A stretch of 64,000 nucleotides of DNA from Pseudomonadota bacterium (GTDB taxonomy: Bacteria; Pseudomonadota; Alphaproteobacteria; Rhizobiales; Hyphomicrobiaceae): assembly GCA_018242295.1 (NCBI GenBank), contig JAFECE010000003.1, forward strand, positions 558,001 through 622,000, in the 5' to 3' direction. The position numbers and the translations under genes are program-made. The notes beneath the pieces are model-generated. The model was given only the letters and a program-made list of their open reading frames with translations, did no database searches and was not told the origin of the DNA. Of this stretch, positions 27,017-34,871 are shown piece after piece. How positions within the stretch are numbered: the first letter of the stretch is position 1; every line of letters begins with the position of its first letter.

Positions 27017-27241
27017 GCTGCATCGCGCACCGCAGGGACTAGCACCTCCACAAGTTGCATTACAATTTAAGGTGGAAGCGTTGGCGATCAAAAAACGAGT
27101 GTTCAAAGCGCAGTTGTAATAATGCGCCGCTAGCCTTCGCGATTGAGGCTCGCTAATCACTGCCCGTCGGCCGGAGCAGAATGATTCCTATTCGCTAGTC
27201 ACGCGCCCCAGCCATTTGCCGTGTCACCCTGCAGGACTGCG

Positions 27242-27937
27242 ATGAAATCCTCCACCTCGCGCGAACCGCCGGTCTATGTCGTGCTCATCGACAACCGAGG
27301 CGTCATCATGGACGTGAGCGCCAAAGCCGGACCGGCAGAGGGCAATCAGAAAATTGCGCTCGGTCAATATCCTGTTGGCGACTCCTATTTTGATCACTGC
27401 GATGACGATCATCGAACCGAGATCCAATCGCTCCTGAAGCGCAAGCGCAGCCTCATTTCATTCGTCGTACCGTCGCGGCCGAAGCAGAAGCAGTGGTTTG
27501 TCGTCATCGGGGTTCCTGTGAGTTCAGACGCGGCGAGCGGCGCGGTTCTCATGCACGTCGATATCGCGGCGTGGGTACCCGAAGCCAAGGAGACCGATAC
27601 TGCGTCGAAGGCGCCGAAAGCGCCTGTCACACTCAATCCCGGTCTCATCCAGGACACCATCGCGCGAGCACTCTTCCAACAATTCGGGCCTGGATTTAGC
27701 GAGGCACCTGCCGCGCCGATCCTGCCTCCGGACGTCGAATCCCTCAGTCCGAGGCAGCGGGAAGTATTGATGCTGCTCGGCGCCGGCAAGAGCAACGCCG
27801 AAATCGCCGAGGAGCTTTCCTGTTCCCTGAATACCGTCAAGCGGCATGTGACCGCGGTCTTGCAGAAGCTCAGATTGCCGAACAGAACGCGCGCTGCGAT
27901 GATCGCAAATCAGCTCAACATGCGAGCGAAGGGTTAG
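27242..27937 (+). CDS. LuxR-family DNA-binding regulator with N-terminal PAS-like region
   Basis: The protein (231 residues from this ATG; a GTG at 27221 is also possible) has a C-terminal LuxR helix-turn-helix: LSPRQREVLMLLGAGKSNAEIAEELSCSLNTVKRHV. The N-terminal half (VYVVLIDNRGVIMDVS, then LISFVVPSRPKQKQWFVVIGVP) resembles a PAS sensor fold. It has neither a receiver domain nor an autoinducer-binding signature. It is convergent with the SDR-like gene, 14 bases apart. Control of the nearby polysaccharide or surface genes is only a guess. Confidence 0.82.
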   Translation: MKSSTSREPPVYVVLIDNRGVIMDVSAKAGPAEGNQKIALGQYPVGDSYFDHCDDDHRTEIQSLLKRKRSLISFVVPSRPKQKQWFVVIGVPVSSDAASGAVLMHVDIAAWVPEAKETDTASKAPKAPVTLNPGLIQDTIARALFQQFGPGFSEAPAAPILPPDVESLSPRQREVLMLLGAGKSNAEIAEELSCSLNTVKRHVTAVLQKLRLPNRTRAAMIANQLNMRAKG

Positions 27938-27951
27938 CGCGCCGGACATTC

Positions 27952-28653
27952 TCACGCCTGCAAACACATTTTGCTTCGGGCATCGAAACGCGACCGGCGC
28001 GGCTGGCGCCGCTGTCTTGGCTGGGGCGACAGCACCGTCTCCAAAATGTCCGGACTTCTCGCTTCTTTCATCAGGTGCACAACGGCCCGCGCAAGCGCGA
28101 CCTCGCCGGCTGCGGAGTCTTCGGGCGGCGAGACGATGGACATGCGAATGCGCGGGGCCGGCGTTTTTCGCGTCGTCGCGAATTTGGCGGCGAGGAACGC
28201 CGTCGAAATCGGAATGACGGCGGGGCCCGACGCAGGCGCGACGCATATGAAGTGCAGGTCTCCGCCGATATAGGGCAACACAGCATCGAGACAGTAGAGC
28301 AGCCGGCGTGTTCCCGCCTCGATCGCCTTTTCCGTCGTCATTCGCCGCCGCTTCGGAGAAGCCAGCTCCAGCACGACGACATCCAGATGTTCGAACTGTG
28401 CGAATGCAATTTGGAAGAATTCACTCAACGAGTGCGGGCGGTCCAAATCCACATGCTGGCAGTGGGCGCCTTCGCGACCGTCAATCTTTGCATCGAACGC
28501 CTCGAATTGTGCGGGCGATACACCGAGGGCCAGCCTGCCGCCTTGCTCGAGGACCAGATCAGTTATCGCCCCTCCAAACGGAGTGGTGGCCAACGGGATA
28601 GCCGCGACTTTTCCCGTCAGCGCCCGAGCCAGCCCGTCGCGTTCAAGGTCCAT
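27952..28653 (-). CDS. SDR-like protein lacking the catalytic tyrosine
   Basis: The 233-residue protein follows the short-chain dehydrogenase layout in degenerate form. A first strand and glycine loop (VAAIPLATTPFGGAI) replaces TGxxxGIG. An acidic strand then precedes HCQHVDLDRPHSLSEFF. HLDVVVLELA stands where NNAG is usual. ISTAFLAAKFA has Phe where the YxxxK tyrosine should be, with the Lys kept. It is thus unlikely to be a normal oxidoreductase. The frame extends to a TTG at 28674. The tail is basic. The family assignment is mine from pattern only. Confidence 0.6.
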   Translation of the reverse strand: MDLERDGLARALTGKVAAIPLATTPFGGAITDLVLEQGGRLALGVSPAQFEAFDAKIDGREGAHCQHVDLDRPHSLSEFFQIAFAQFEHLDVVVLELASPKRRRMTTEKAIEAGTRRLLYCLDAVLPYIGGDLHFICVAPASGPAVIPISTAFLAAKFATTRKTPAPRIRMSIVSPPEDSAAGEVALARAVVHLMKEARSPDILETVLSPQPRQRRQPRRSRFDARSKMCLQA

Positions 28654-28774
28654 AGCTCTCACAGCCTTAAACAATCTTAGATTGCATTATGAAATTTATG
28701 CCCCGATAACGCTGGAATAGCAACTATTGGTTGTGCCAGAGATGACACCTTCGGTGGGTGATCCCATCAAAGAA

Positions 28775-29308
28775 CTATTTGCTTTCTTTGACGTAGGCCG
28801 CGTAGGCGTCCGGAAAGCCGCGCGTCGAGAACGTCAGGCTGAGCGGCTTGTTGGACGTGTCTTGGACGACGGCGGATATTTTCGATGCCTTGCGCATATG
28901 ACCGAGCAGCGGCTCCGTCAAATCGAACTGCGCGAAACATCCCGATCGGTGGCAGGCAGCGTAGGGAACGGTGAGGGCGGCCTTGCCCTCAATGTCTACG
29001 ACGACGCCTGCCGATAGAGATACTCCGACGGGCAACCGGAGCGATCCCTTGAGTTTGCCCGCCGCGTCCTTGTCAATCGTAAGCACGCCAACCGTCTTCT
29101 TAAGCTTTCCGCTTACGAGCGTTTGCGAAAGCGCGCAGGATTTGTGGCCCTTCACTTCAGCCTCGCAGGCCACCAGCCAGTCGCCGATCGTTTGAGCCGC
29201 CGGCTGCGCGTTTGCGGCCTCTACCGAAGCCGGAGCCTCCGCACGCGCTGCGCCAGCGAGGGCTGCCACCGCAACGCCGGCCAAAAAACGCAGAATGGAT
29301 TTCTTCAT
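28775..29308 (-). CDS. invasion-associated locus B (IalB) family periplasmic protein
   Basis: The 177-residue protein has a clear signal peptide (ending AGAARAEA) and the IalB fold: IGDWLVACE near the start of the mature part, CALSQTLV, LRLPVGVSLSAGVVVDI, VPYAACHRSGCFAQF and a LTFSTRGFPDAY end. Paired cysteines are kept. Family members are small alphaproteobacterial periplasmic proteins. The name comes from Bartonella; it does not imply invasion here. An ATG with GGAGACGACGAG upstream sets the start. Confidence 0.9.
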   Translation of the reverse strand: MKKSILRFLAGVAVAALAGAARAEAPASVEAANAQPAAQTIGDWLVACEAEVKGHKSCALSQTLVSGKLKKTVGVLTIDKDAAGKLKGSLRLPVGVSLSAGVVVDIEGKAALTVPYAACHRSGCFAQFDLTEPLLGHMRKASKISAVVQDTSNKPLSLTFSTRGFPDAYAAYVKESK

Positions 29309-29353
29309 CTCGTCGTCTCCAATTCAAAATGCGTACTTAGCGGTACGAGACGC

Positions 29354-29391
29354 GGCCGGAGGACGAATGGGGAGCTGATCGTCCTCCGGCC
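29354..29391 (-). terminator. strong hairpin after the autotransporter gene
   Basis: A perfect 13-bp inverted repeat (29354-29366 with 29379-29391) has a 12-base loop and lies five bases past the autotransporter stop codon. There is no T run on the minus strand. It may act as a Rho-assisted terminator, a 3' stabiliser, or a barrier between this gene and the IalB-family gene downstream. Confidence 0.6.
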
Positions 29392-29396
29392 CAACA

Positions 29397-32300
29397 TTAC
29401 CAATCAACCCTGACGCCGAGGCTTCCGCCGAAACCGACGAAATCGTCTTTTCCGAATTGCACGTTCCCTTTTGCGAAGGCGCTGAGACCATTGCCAGTCA
29501 GGCTGAACACGTTGACACCGCCTGTGACTTCGCCAAGCGCGCCACTTAGATTGTCCGTCGCCTTGAGCAGATAATCGCCGCTCGTCACGTCCGCCGTGTT
29601 GTTGCCGAGAAATTCATACAGGGCGCTGACGCCGATAAACGGCTCATATTTTGCTCGCTCTCTCGCGATCGTCGTTCCGAGACGCACGCCAAGCCGGCCG
29701 CGCAGGCTATCGCCGTTCGAAAAGTTCACCGACGTATCGTACAGATCCATCGCGTCGATGTTCGCGTTGACATAGGAGAGCGTCGCCCCCGGCTCGATGA
29801 AGGCATTGCCGCGCGTTACGCGATACCCCGCATCGATGACACCGCCGATTGCCGTCAGGCTCGAATGTTCTTTCACCGACTGACCGCCCGAGTATTTGAC
29901 GTTTCCGAGATTTGCCATGAATTGGCCGTCGACGAACCAGCCGCCTTGCAGATACGTCACGTAGGCACCGATGGCGCCGCTCTGGAAATCGGCGCCATTG
30001 GCCGAGTGATCGAAATTCAATTCCGATCGCAGATAGCCGCCCATGACGCCGACCATCCAAATCCCGTTTCCGTCGGCGGTGCTGCGGATGACATCGTAGC
30101 CGCCGATGACGCCGCCGCCGTCGAGTTGCGTGTTGACGGAATACTCCGCGGTCGAACTCATCAACGTGAACGCGTGGTTCGTCGAACGCGATTCCGATGA
30201 TCCAAGCACCTTTGCCCAAACACCGGACGCTGGCTTTGCACATCCCGCGTTCGTGTCCTTGAGGCTGACGGACGCACACGTCTCGTTCAGCGCCGTCCGC
30301 AAATCTGCCGTCCGGTCAAGCCAGGCGCCCGCTGCGTTGTGCCAGATCGATTGGGCTGCGGACGTCAAACTCGGTAACTCGAAGAACGTTTGATTGGGCG
30401 CGCTGGCGAGTACCCATTCGTTCGAACCGTTGAGATAGAGATCGTACGTAAACATACCGGTTTCGATCGGGCCGTTGGCCAGGAAGAAGCTACCGGCTGG
30501 CAGTGTGCCCGTGGCACCCACGATCTTGGTGCCGTACGGATTGTAGGCGCCGAAACCAAGGTTGGCGTTGTTGACGTAGACGGCGGTCGTTCCTGTCACA
30601 TCGCCCTCGATCTCGAGCGTATCCGAGATGGAGTTCGACGGATTTCCGAGGAAGGCATCGACCTTCAGAGCGCTTTGACCGTCGGCGCCATAGTAAACCA
30701 GCTCGCCTCCATCGGTCGGTCTGAGAACGAAGACATCGCCTGCATAGCCGTCCTGCAGATCGATCGTGCCCGTGTCGCCGTTGCCGCCATTGTGGAAGTA
30801 CTCAACACCCGTCAGGATGGTGATGTCGTCGTATGCAGGGTTGTTCGGGTTCGTCGTGTAGATCGTTCCCGTGTTGTTGAAGACGTCCGCGAGGCCGCCA
30901 CCGAGATCGCTCGTTCCGGTGAAGTGCCAGCTGTCGTTGCTCGTGTTGTTGAAGACGTTCGCTGTATCGGTATCGCCGGCGCCCGACAGATCAATTCTGC
31001 CGATCATCGTTCCGTCGTTGTTGATCGTTACGGCGCCACCTCGCGCTTCAACGATGAGGTCGTCCGTCAACTTACGAGAGCTGCGAATAAGCCCTTCAGC
31101 ATAGTTATTGATCGTCGCGCCGTTCTCGGTCGAAAGTTCGATCGCGGCATCATGCCTTCCGCCGCCCTCGATCAATCCGGAGGAATCGATCGTCGCCGTA
31201 TCGGCTTCAATCGATATCGCGCCATTCCGGCCTTTGATCGTACCGTCGCCGTTGTCGATCGTGACGGATCCATCCGCTCTGACATCGATGCCGGTGTCAT
31301 GTCGGCCTTCAATCCTGCCGCCGTCGTTTCCGACCCAAACGTCACCCTCGATGCGGCTGAGCTTGATGCCATCGTCTCGGCCCTGGATGGAGCCTCTCTG
31401 ATTGTCGATTCCAACGTCACCATCGACACGGCTGACGTTTACGCCATCTCCTCGCTCGCCGGCTATTCTTCCGCCGTGGCTGTTCAAAATGACGACATCG
31501 TCATCGACATTGCGAATTTTCACACCATCATCATGGCCGGCGATCTTGCCGCCAAATCGATTATCGATCCAAACATCATCGTCTACGTTGTGGATGTCGA
31601 TGCCGTTGCCGCGCTCGCCCTCGATTCTGCCGCCGTACCTGTTGTCGATTGCAACTTCGTCATCGACATTCCGGATGTGAATTCCGTCGTCGTGCCCTGC
31701 GATCTGTCCCCTGCGCGTATTGTCGATGCCGACCCAACCATCCGCCTCTTCGATGCGTATGCCGTCGCCGTTTTTCCCGCGGATGCTGCCGCCCGAGCCA
31801 TTGGCGATCATGACATCATCGACATCGTTGATCTGAATGCCGTTATCGCGTCCGGTGATTTTGCCGTGAAAGCGATTATCGATGCCGACGCCGTCGCCGA
31901 CATGCCCTACGTCGATGCCATCGTCGCTCCGGCCCGTGATGGTGCCGCCATAGCTGTTGATGACGATAACGTCCTCGCGAACATCGCGGACGTCGATGCC
32001 GTCGTCCTCGCCGGTGATCTTGCCGTCCCGATTGTAAATGACGACATCGCCCCGGACGTCGCTTACGCGGGCGCCATCCTCCCCGCCGATGACGCTGCCG
32101 CCATCATGATTGTCGATCGTGACGTCGTCGCGGATATCGCTGATATCGATGCCGTTGCCGAGACGGCCGGTTATCGTACCGCCGTGGCTGTTCGTGATCG
32201 TAACATCGTCGCGAACGTCGCGGATCTTGATGCCGTCGTCATGGCCTGTGATACGGCCACCGAAGCTATTTGAGATTCGAACGTCATCACGGACATCCCT

Positions 32301-32906
32301 GATGTCGATGCCGTCGTCGTGCCTACCGGTTATGGTGCCGCCGAAGCGGTTGTCTATCGAGACGCGGTCACCGACGTCGCTGATGTGCACGCCGTCGTCG
32401 TGTCCATAGACACTGCCCCCGAAGCGATTGTCGATACGAACGTCACCCCCGGCATCGTCAATATAGATGCCATCGTCGCCGTGACCGATGATTTTCCCTT
32501 CAAAGCGGTTGTCGATGCGGATATCACCTCTGACGCGGGTGATCTCGATGCCCTCCTCTGAGCCCTCGATTAGGGCATCATTCCAGTGATCGCCGTGGCG
32601 GTTCTTGATGGACACATCGCCGCTGATGCTTTTGATCCGAACACCGGCGCCATGGGCGTTGACGATATGATCGTGGTCATTATCGACGTTGGCGTGATTT
32701 TTATCGTGGATATAGACGCCGCCGGGGTCCGCAACAGCCATTCCGCTGCCGACAATCAAAGTCAGCGCCAGCGCGGAGATGAAGCAGGATGGCGGAGTGA
32801 TGCCGTGGCAGCGATTTCGCTCCATCAACCATCGCCGGAACGCGAATTTCCCGTTCTTACTGTTTTGGCCAAGCTTATCGAGCACAGATGCGCGCTTGCG
32901 ATCCAT
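29397..32906 (-). CDS. autotransporter with Asp/Gly-rich repeat passenger
   Basis: This 1169-residue type Va-like secreted protein has an extended signal region with a basic n-region of about 40 residues, then SALALTLIVGSGMAVA. A passenger of about 19 repeats of 24-32 residues follows (consensus DGI-x-I-x-x-V-x-D-D-V-x-I-D-N-x-x-G-G-x-I-x-G). A beta-helical linker with NN-rich strands is next, and then a C-terminal beta-barrel domain of about 280 residues ending GVRVDW with the expected terminal aromatic. The ATG at 32906 has GGGGGAC upstream and is preferred to the frame start at 32939. The many Asp residues at repeat turns suggest metal binding; that is inference. Confidence 0.9.
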   Translation of the reverse strand: MDRKRASVLDKLGQNSKNGKFAFRRWLMERNRCHGITPPSCFISALALTLIVGSGMAVADPGGVYIHDKNHANVDNDHDHIVNAHGAGVRIKSISGDVSIKNRHGDHWNDALIEGSEEGIEITRVRGDIRIDNRFEGKIIGHGDDGIYIDDAGGDVRIDNRFGGSVYGHDDGVHISDVGDRVSIDNRFGGTITGRHDDGIDIRDVRDDVRISNSFGGRITGHDDGIKIRDVRDDVTITNSHGGTITGRLGNGIDISDIRDDVTIDNHDGGSVIGGEDGARVSDVRGDVVIYNRDGKITGEDDGIDVRDVREDVIVINSYGGTITGRSDDGIDVGHVGDGVGIDNRFHGKITGRDNGIQINDVDDVMIANGSGGSIRGKNGDGIRIEEADGWVGIDNTRRGQIAGHDDGIHIRNVDDEVAIDNRYGGRIEGERGNGIDIHNVDDDVWIDNRFGGKIAGHDDGVKIRNVDDDVVILNSHGGRIAGERGDGVNVSRVDGDVGIDNQRGSIQGRDDGIKLSRIEGDVWVGNDGGRIEGRHDTGIDVRADGSVTIDNGDGTIKGRNGAISIEADTATIDSSGLIEGGGRHDAAIELSTENGATINNYAEGLIRSSRKLTDDLIVEARGGAVTINNDGTMIGRIDLSGAGDTDTANVFNNTSNDSWHFTGTSDLGGGLADVFNNTGTIYTTNPNNPAYDDITILTGVEYFHNGGNGDTGTIDLQDGYAGDVFVLRPTDGGELVYYGADGQSALKVDAFLGNPSNSISDTLEIEGDVTGTTAVYVNNANLGFGAYNPYGTKIVGATGTLPAGSFFLANGPIETGMFTYDLYLNGSNEWVLASAPNQTFFELPSLTSAAQSIWHNAAGAWLDRTADLRTALNETCASVSLKDTNAGCAKPASGVWAKVLGSSESRSTNHAFTLMSSTAEYSVNTQLDGGGVIGGYDVIRSTADGNGIWMVGVMGGYLRSELNFDHSANGADFQSGAIGAYVTYLQGGWFVDGQFMANLGNVKYSGGQSVKEHSSLTAIGGVIDAGYRVTRGNAFIEPGATLSYVNANIDAMDLYDTSVNFSNGDSLRGRLGVRLGTTIARERAKYEPFIGVSALYEFLGNNTADVTSGDYLLKATDNLSGALGEVTGGVNVFSLTGNGLSAFAKGNVQFGKDDFVGFGGSLGVRVDW
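31149..32651 (-). repeat. about 19 tandem coding repeats (75-80 bp) of the autotransporter passenger
   Basis: Units of mostly 26 or 27 residues run from about residue 86 to 586 of the preferred product. Lengths 26 and 27 tend to alternate, and pairs such as the GHD-ending and GERG-ending units recur. This suggests growth by duplication of a roughly 160-bp double unit. Early units carry RDV-type cores and later units NVD-type cores. Confidence 0.8.
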
Positions 32907-33249
32907 GAAAGTCCCCCAAATGTTTGGAACGCAGCACACAAGCCCTCGCGTTCGGAAAAGCGGTGCCTCCCGTTGAGAATTGTCAGCGCAGTCAGCAACA
33001 CTGCGAATCGCGAGATCTGATCCTTAAGTACTATATGAGTAGTACCCAGAAAAGCATCCGCTCGCTCTATTTCTGATGGTTTTCACAGGAATTGACCGCG
33101 CACGCCGAAGATTTCGCCGCCAACAGTGGCTCGATCGCCCCAGTTCTGGCGGGGCCGCGGGCACGCGGGATTGAAATCGGGAAAATTATCGAACCGGCCC
33201 TTGCGGCTTGGCTGCCATCAGAATCAAAGGGCGGCCGCGAAGGCTAAGC
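32907..33249. other. intergenic region upstream of the autotransporter gene
   Basis: These 343 bases lie between the autotransporter start and the end of the next minus-strand gene. I see no convincing gene. The region holds the GTACTA-N6-TAGTAC inverted repeat at 33028-33045 and is the likely autotransporter promoter region. Confidence 0.6.
33028..33045. promoter_or_regulatory. inverted repeat GTACTA-N6-TAGTAC upstream of the autotransporter
   Basis: Perfect 6-bp arms separated by TATGAG form an 18-bp dyad about 120 bases upstream of the autotransporter ATG. The size and spacing suit a dimeric helix-turn-helix protein such as the nearby LuxR-type regulator, but no link can be shown from sequence. 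Confidence 0.4.
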
Positions 33250-33753
33250 TTAAATGCTGCGCGAAGGCCGCGCGATCGGGTGGAAAGTGAGACCGCGCTC
33301 GATATTTCGAACGGCGTGCGTCACGTCATTCTCGATCGATGCTGATGCCTTGGGCGATCTGCTGGTTGCGAGTTCCGCCCGGGAATCCGCAGCAACGGGA
33401 TCATCGTATTTGACAGTTGACTGACGTTCGTCTTCGGCGGGTCGCTCCGTCGGCGATATCAGCGAAGCGCGCCATGCTTCGAGCTCCGAACAAAAGCTCG
33501 TCACATCAAATGCGAGCGCGCTGCGCGTGTCGGATTCACCCTCGAAATAGGTTTTATACGACCCGAGTGGGGGTCGTTTCTGCAATTTGGATGGGCGGCG
33601 AATGACGTTGTTTTCCGGGATTTTTCGCGTATTTTTCTCGATCGAAGTGATGGAATCCGTGCTGCGTCCGCGCCAGACATCCTGGGCTGCATTGCTTGTC
33701 ATCTCGACAATTTCCGCGCATCTGCGAGCGACGGGGAAGAGAAAATTTTTCAT
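33250..33753 (-). CDS. hypothetical protein, 167 aa
   Basis: I do not recognise a family. The product is polar and Arg/Ser/Glu-rich, and looks partly disordered apart from a short helix near residues 79-97 (RSALAFDVTSFCSELEAWR). The N-terminus (MKNFLFPVARRCAEIVEM) is amphipathic. An ATG with GGTGGA about nine bases upstream supports translation. A shorter frame on the other strand overlaps it; coding evidence for this one is modest. Confidence 0.45.
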   Translation of the reverse strand: MKNFLFPVARRCAEIVEMTSNAAQDVWRGRSTDSITSIEKNTRKIPENNVIRRPSKLQKRPPLGSYKTYFEGESDTRSALAFDVTSFCSELEAWRASLISPTERPAEDERQSTVKYDDPVAADSRAELATSRSPKASASIENDVTHAVRNIERGLTFHPIARPSRSI

Positions 33754-33905
33754 GTTTTATTTCCACCGGAGCGCCGCATGCGTTCCGTTCGAAATGCTGG
33801 CGAAGATCAGGGTCAATGCGCTCAATCATGAGGACGCTCGCACTGTCCCCGCCCAAAAGCGCAACCGATCACCGCTGCGCCTCCAGATCGATGGCGCCGC
33901 ACGCG

Positions 33906-34148
33906 CTACATCTGCCTCAACGGCTGGTGAAAATCGTAACGGGCCAGCTCATCCGTCCCCTGCCTGAACTCGCGCTCTTCCGCAGCCTTGATGGTGTGGC
34001 GGCTGACGACTTGCGACAGCTCCTGGATGGTGCGTTTACGTGCGGCGCCGGTTACGGCCAGCACGGTGAGAATTTCCTGAATCAATTGCTCCTCAATGGC
34101 GGCATCCTGCCGGTACGCCTCAAGCACAGCCTCAAGTTCTGGTCTCAT
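33906..34148 (-). CDS. small helical hypothetical protein, 80 aa
   Basis: An 80-residue, mainly helical, charged protein (MRPELEAVLEAYRQDAAIEEQL onward) with no signal or membrane segment. GAGGAG stands eight bases before the ATG, a strong ribosome site. A helix-turn-helix-like stretch (RKRTIQELSQVVSRHTIKAAEE) can be read in the middle, but it is not a clear DNA-binding domain. It is divergent from the PilZ gene across an AT-rich region at 34149-34315. Confidence 0.65.
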   Translation of the reverse strand: MRPELEAVLEAYRQDAAIEEQLIQEILTVLAVTGAARKRTIQELSQVVSRHTIKAAEEREFRQGTDELARYDFHQPLRQM

Positions 34149-34315
34149 AAAATTCTCCTCGAATCACAAGTATTAATCTTAATTAACTAGTACTCTCGGA
34201 AAAACGCAACGATTGCTCGTGATCCTTGTTGCCGAAATCGTGTGGACGGCGCCTTCACGCGCTTTTTCGCGCGCTCGGTAACGTTCCGATAAACCTTGGA
34301 TAGTACCTTGGGATC

Positions 34316-34753
34316 ATGTTGAATTTTATTCAAAGCGTGGATGGTGGGCACATGCGGCCTGGGGCATTGGCACGAAATTTCTTGCGCAGACGAGACGACC
34401 GCCATCGGGTCAGCTTTACAGCGATCCTGGAATGCCGGGGCATCGCCCAGAACGTGCGCGTCGTTGATTTTTCCGCTTCAGGCCTTCGCGTCGACGGCAT
34501 TCAAGGGCTTGCGACCGGAGACCCCATTCAGATCTCCCTCACGCCAGACATATCGCTAGCCGGGGAGGTCGCTTGGGCCGTGTGGCACAAGGCCGGAATC
34601 AAGCTGCTGCCGGCGCTCGATGAAACGCACCCGGCGTACCTGTTCCTCACAGAGCAAGCGTCCGCCATCGAGCAATTACGTATTCGGGCGCTGACGTCGC
34701 TCGCCAAAGATCGAGCGAGTGCCGCAGGCCGCTCGGGTCGGGGATCAGTCTAG
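34316..34753 (+). CDS. PilZ-domain protein, cyclic-di-GMP binding
   Basis: The 145-residue protein is a single PilZ domain with both c-di-GMP motifs. R25-x3-R29 lies within the RRRDDRHR loop, and DFSASG at residues 51-56 is the D/N-x-S-x-x-G motif. It would act as a receptor changing the activity of a partner by direct contact. An alternative ATG lies at 34352, just before the first motif. Its proximity to the EAL protein and exopolysaccharide locus suggests a shared signalling circuit, which is inference. Confidence 0.88.
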   Translation: MLNFIQSVDGGHMRPGALARNFLRRRDDRHRVSFTAILECRGIAQNVRVVDFSASGLRVDGIQGLATGDPIQISLTPDISLAGEVAWAVWHKAGIKLLPALDETHPAYLFLTEQASAIEQLRIRALTSLAKDRASAAGRSGRGSV

Positions 34754-34764
34754 GCAACCATTCT

Positions 34765-34781
34765 GCGAGCGACAGGCTCGC
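34765..34781 (+). terminator. short hairpin after the PilZ gene
   Basis: GCGAGC and GCTCGC (34765-34770 and 34776-34781) flank a 5-base loop twelve bases past the PilZ stop. There is no T run, so termination is only possible, not shown. Confidence 0.3.
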
Positions 34782-34871
34782 GCAGGGTTATCCATCTAGA
34801 TCGGAAGAGGCGCTCGGCGGCTTCGCTTTTGGGGCGGGGTTTTGCTTGATTGCGCTTGTCCGGAGAATTCG

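Noticed and set aside
30390-32273. Long plus-strand open frame (627 codons) rich in Ala, Val, Asp and Ile
   Set aside because: It is antisense to the autotransporter repeats. Its own apparent repeats mirror the real gene, and it has no start signal or recognisable domain.
31149-32651. Regular repeats that could be taken for a CRISPR array
   Set aside because: The repeats are coding, imperfect, 75-80 bases long without spacer/repeat division, and fall in frame in the autotransporter passenger.
32926-32952. GGAAC and CGTT resembling an EcfG (general stress) promoter
   Set aside because: The spacer is 18 bases, longer than the usual 16-17, and it points away from the autotransporter gene.
34173-34186. 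TTAA repeats near the PilZ gene resembling a CtrA box
   Set aside because: The spacings are 2, 0 and 6 bases and never 7, so it is only an AT-rich promoter stretch.
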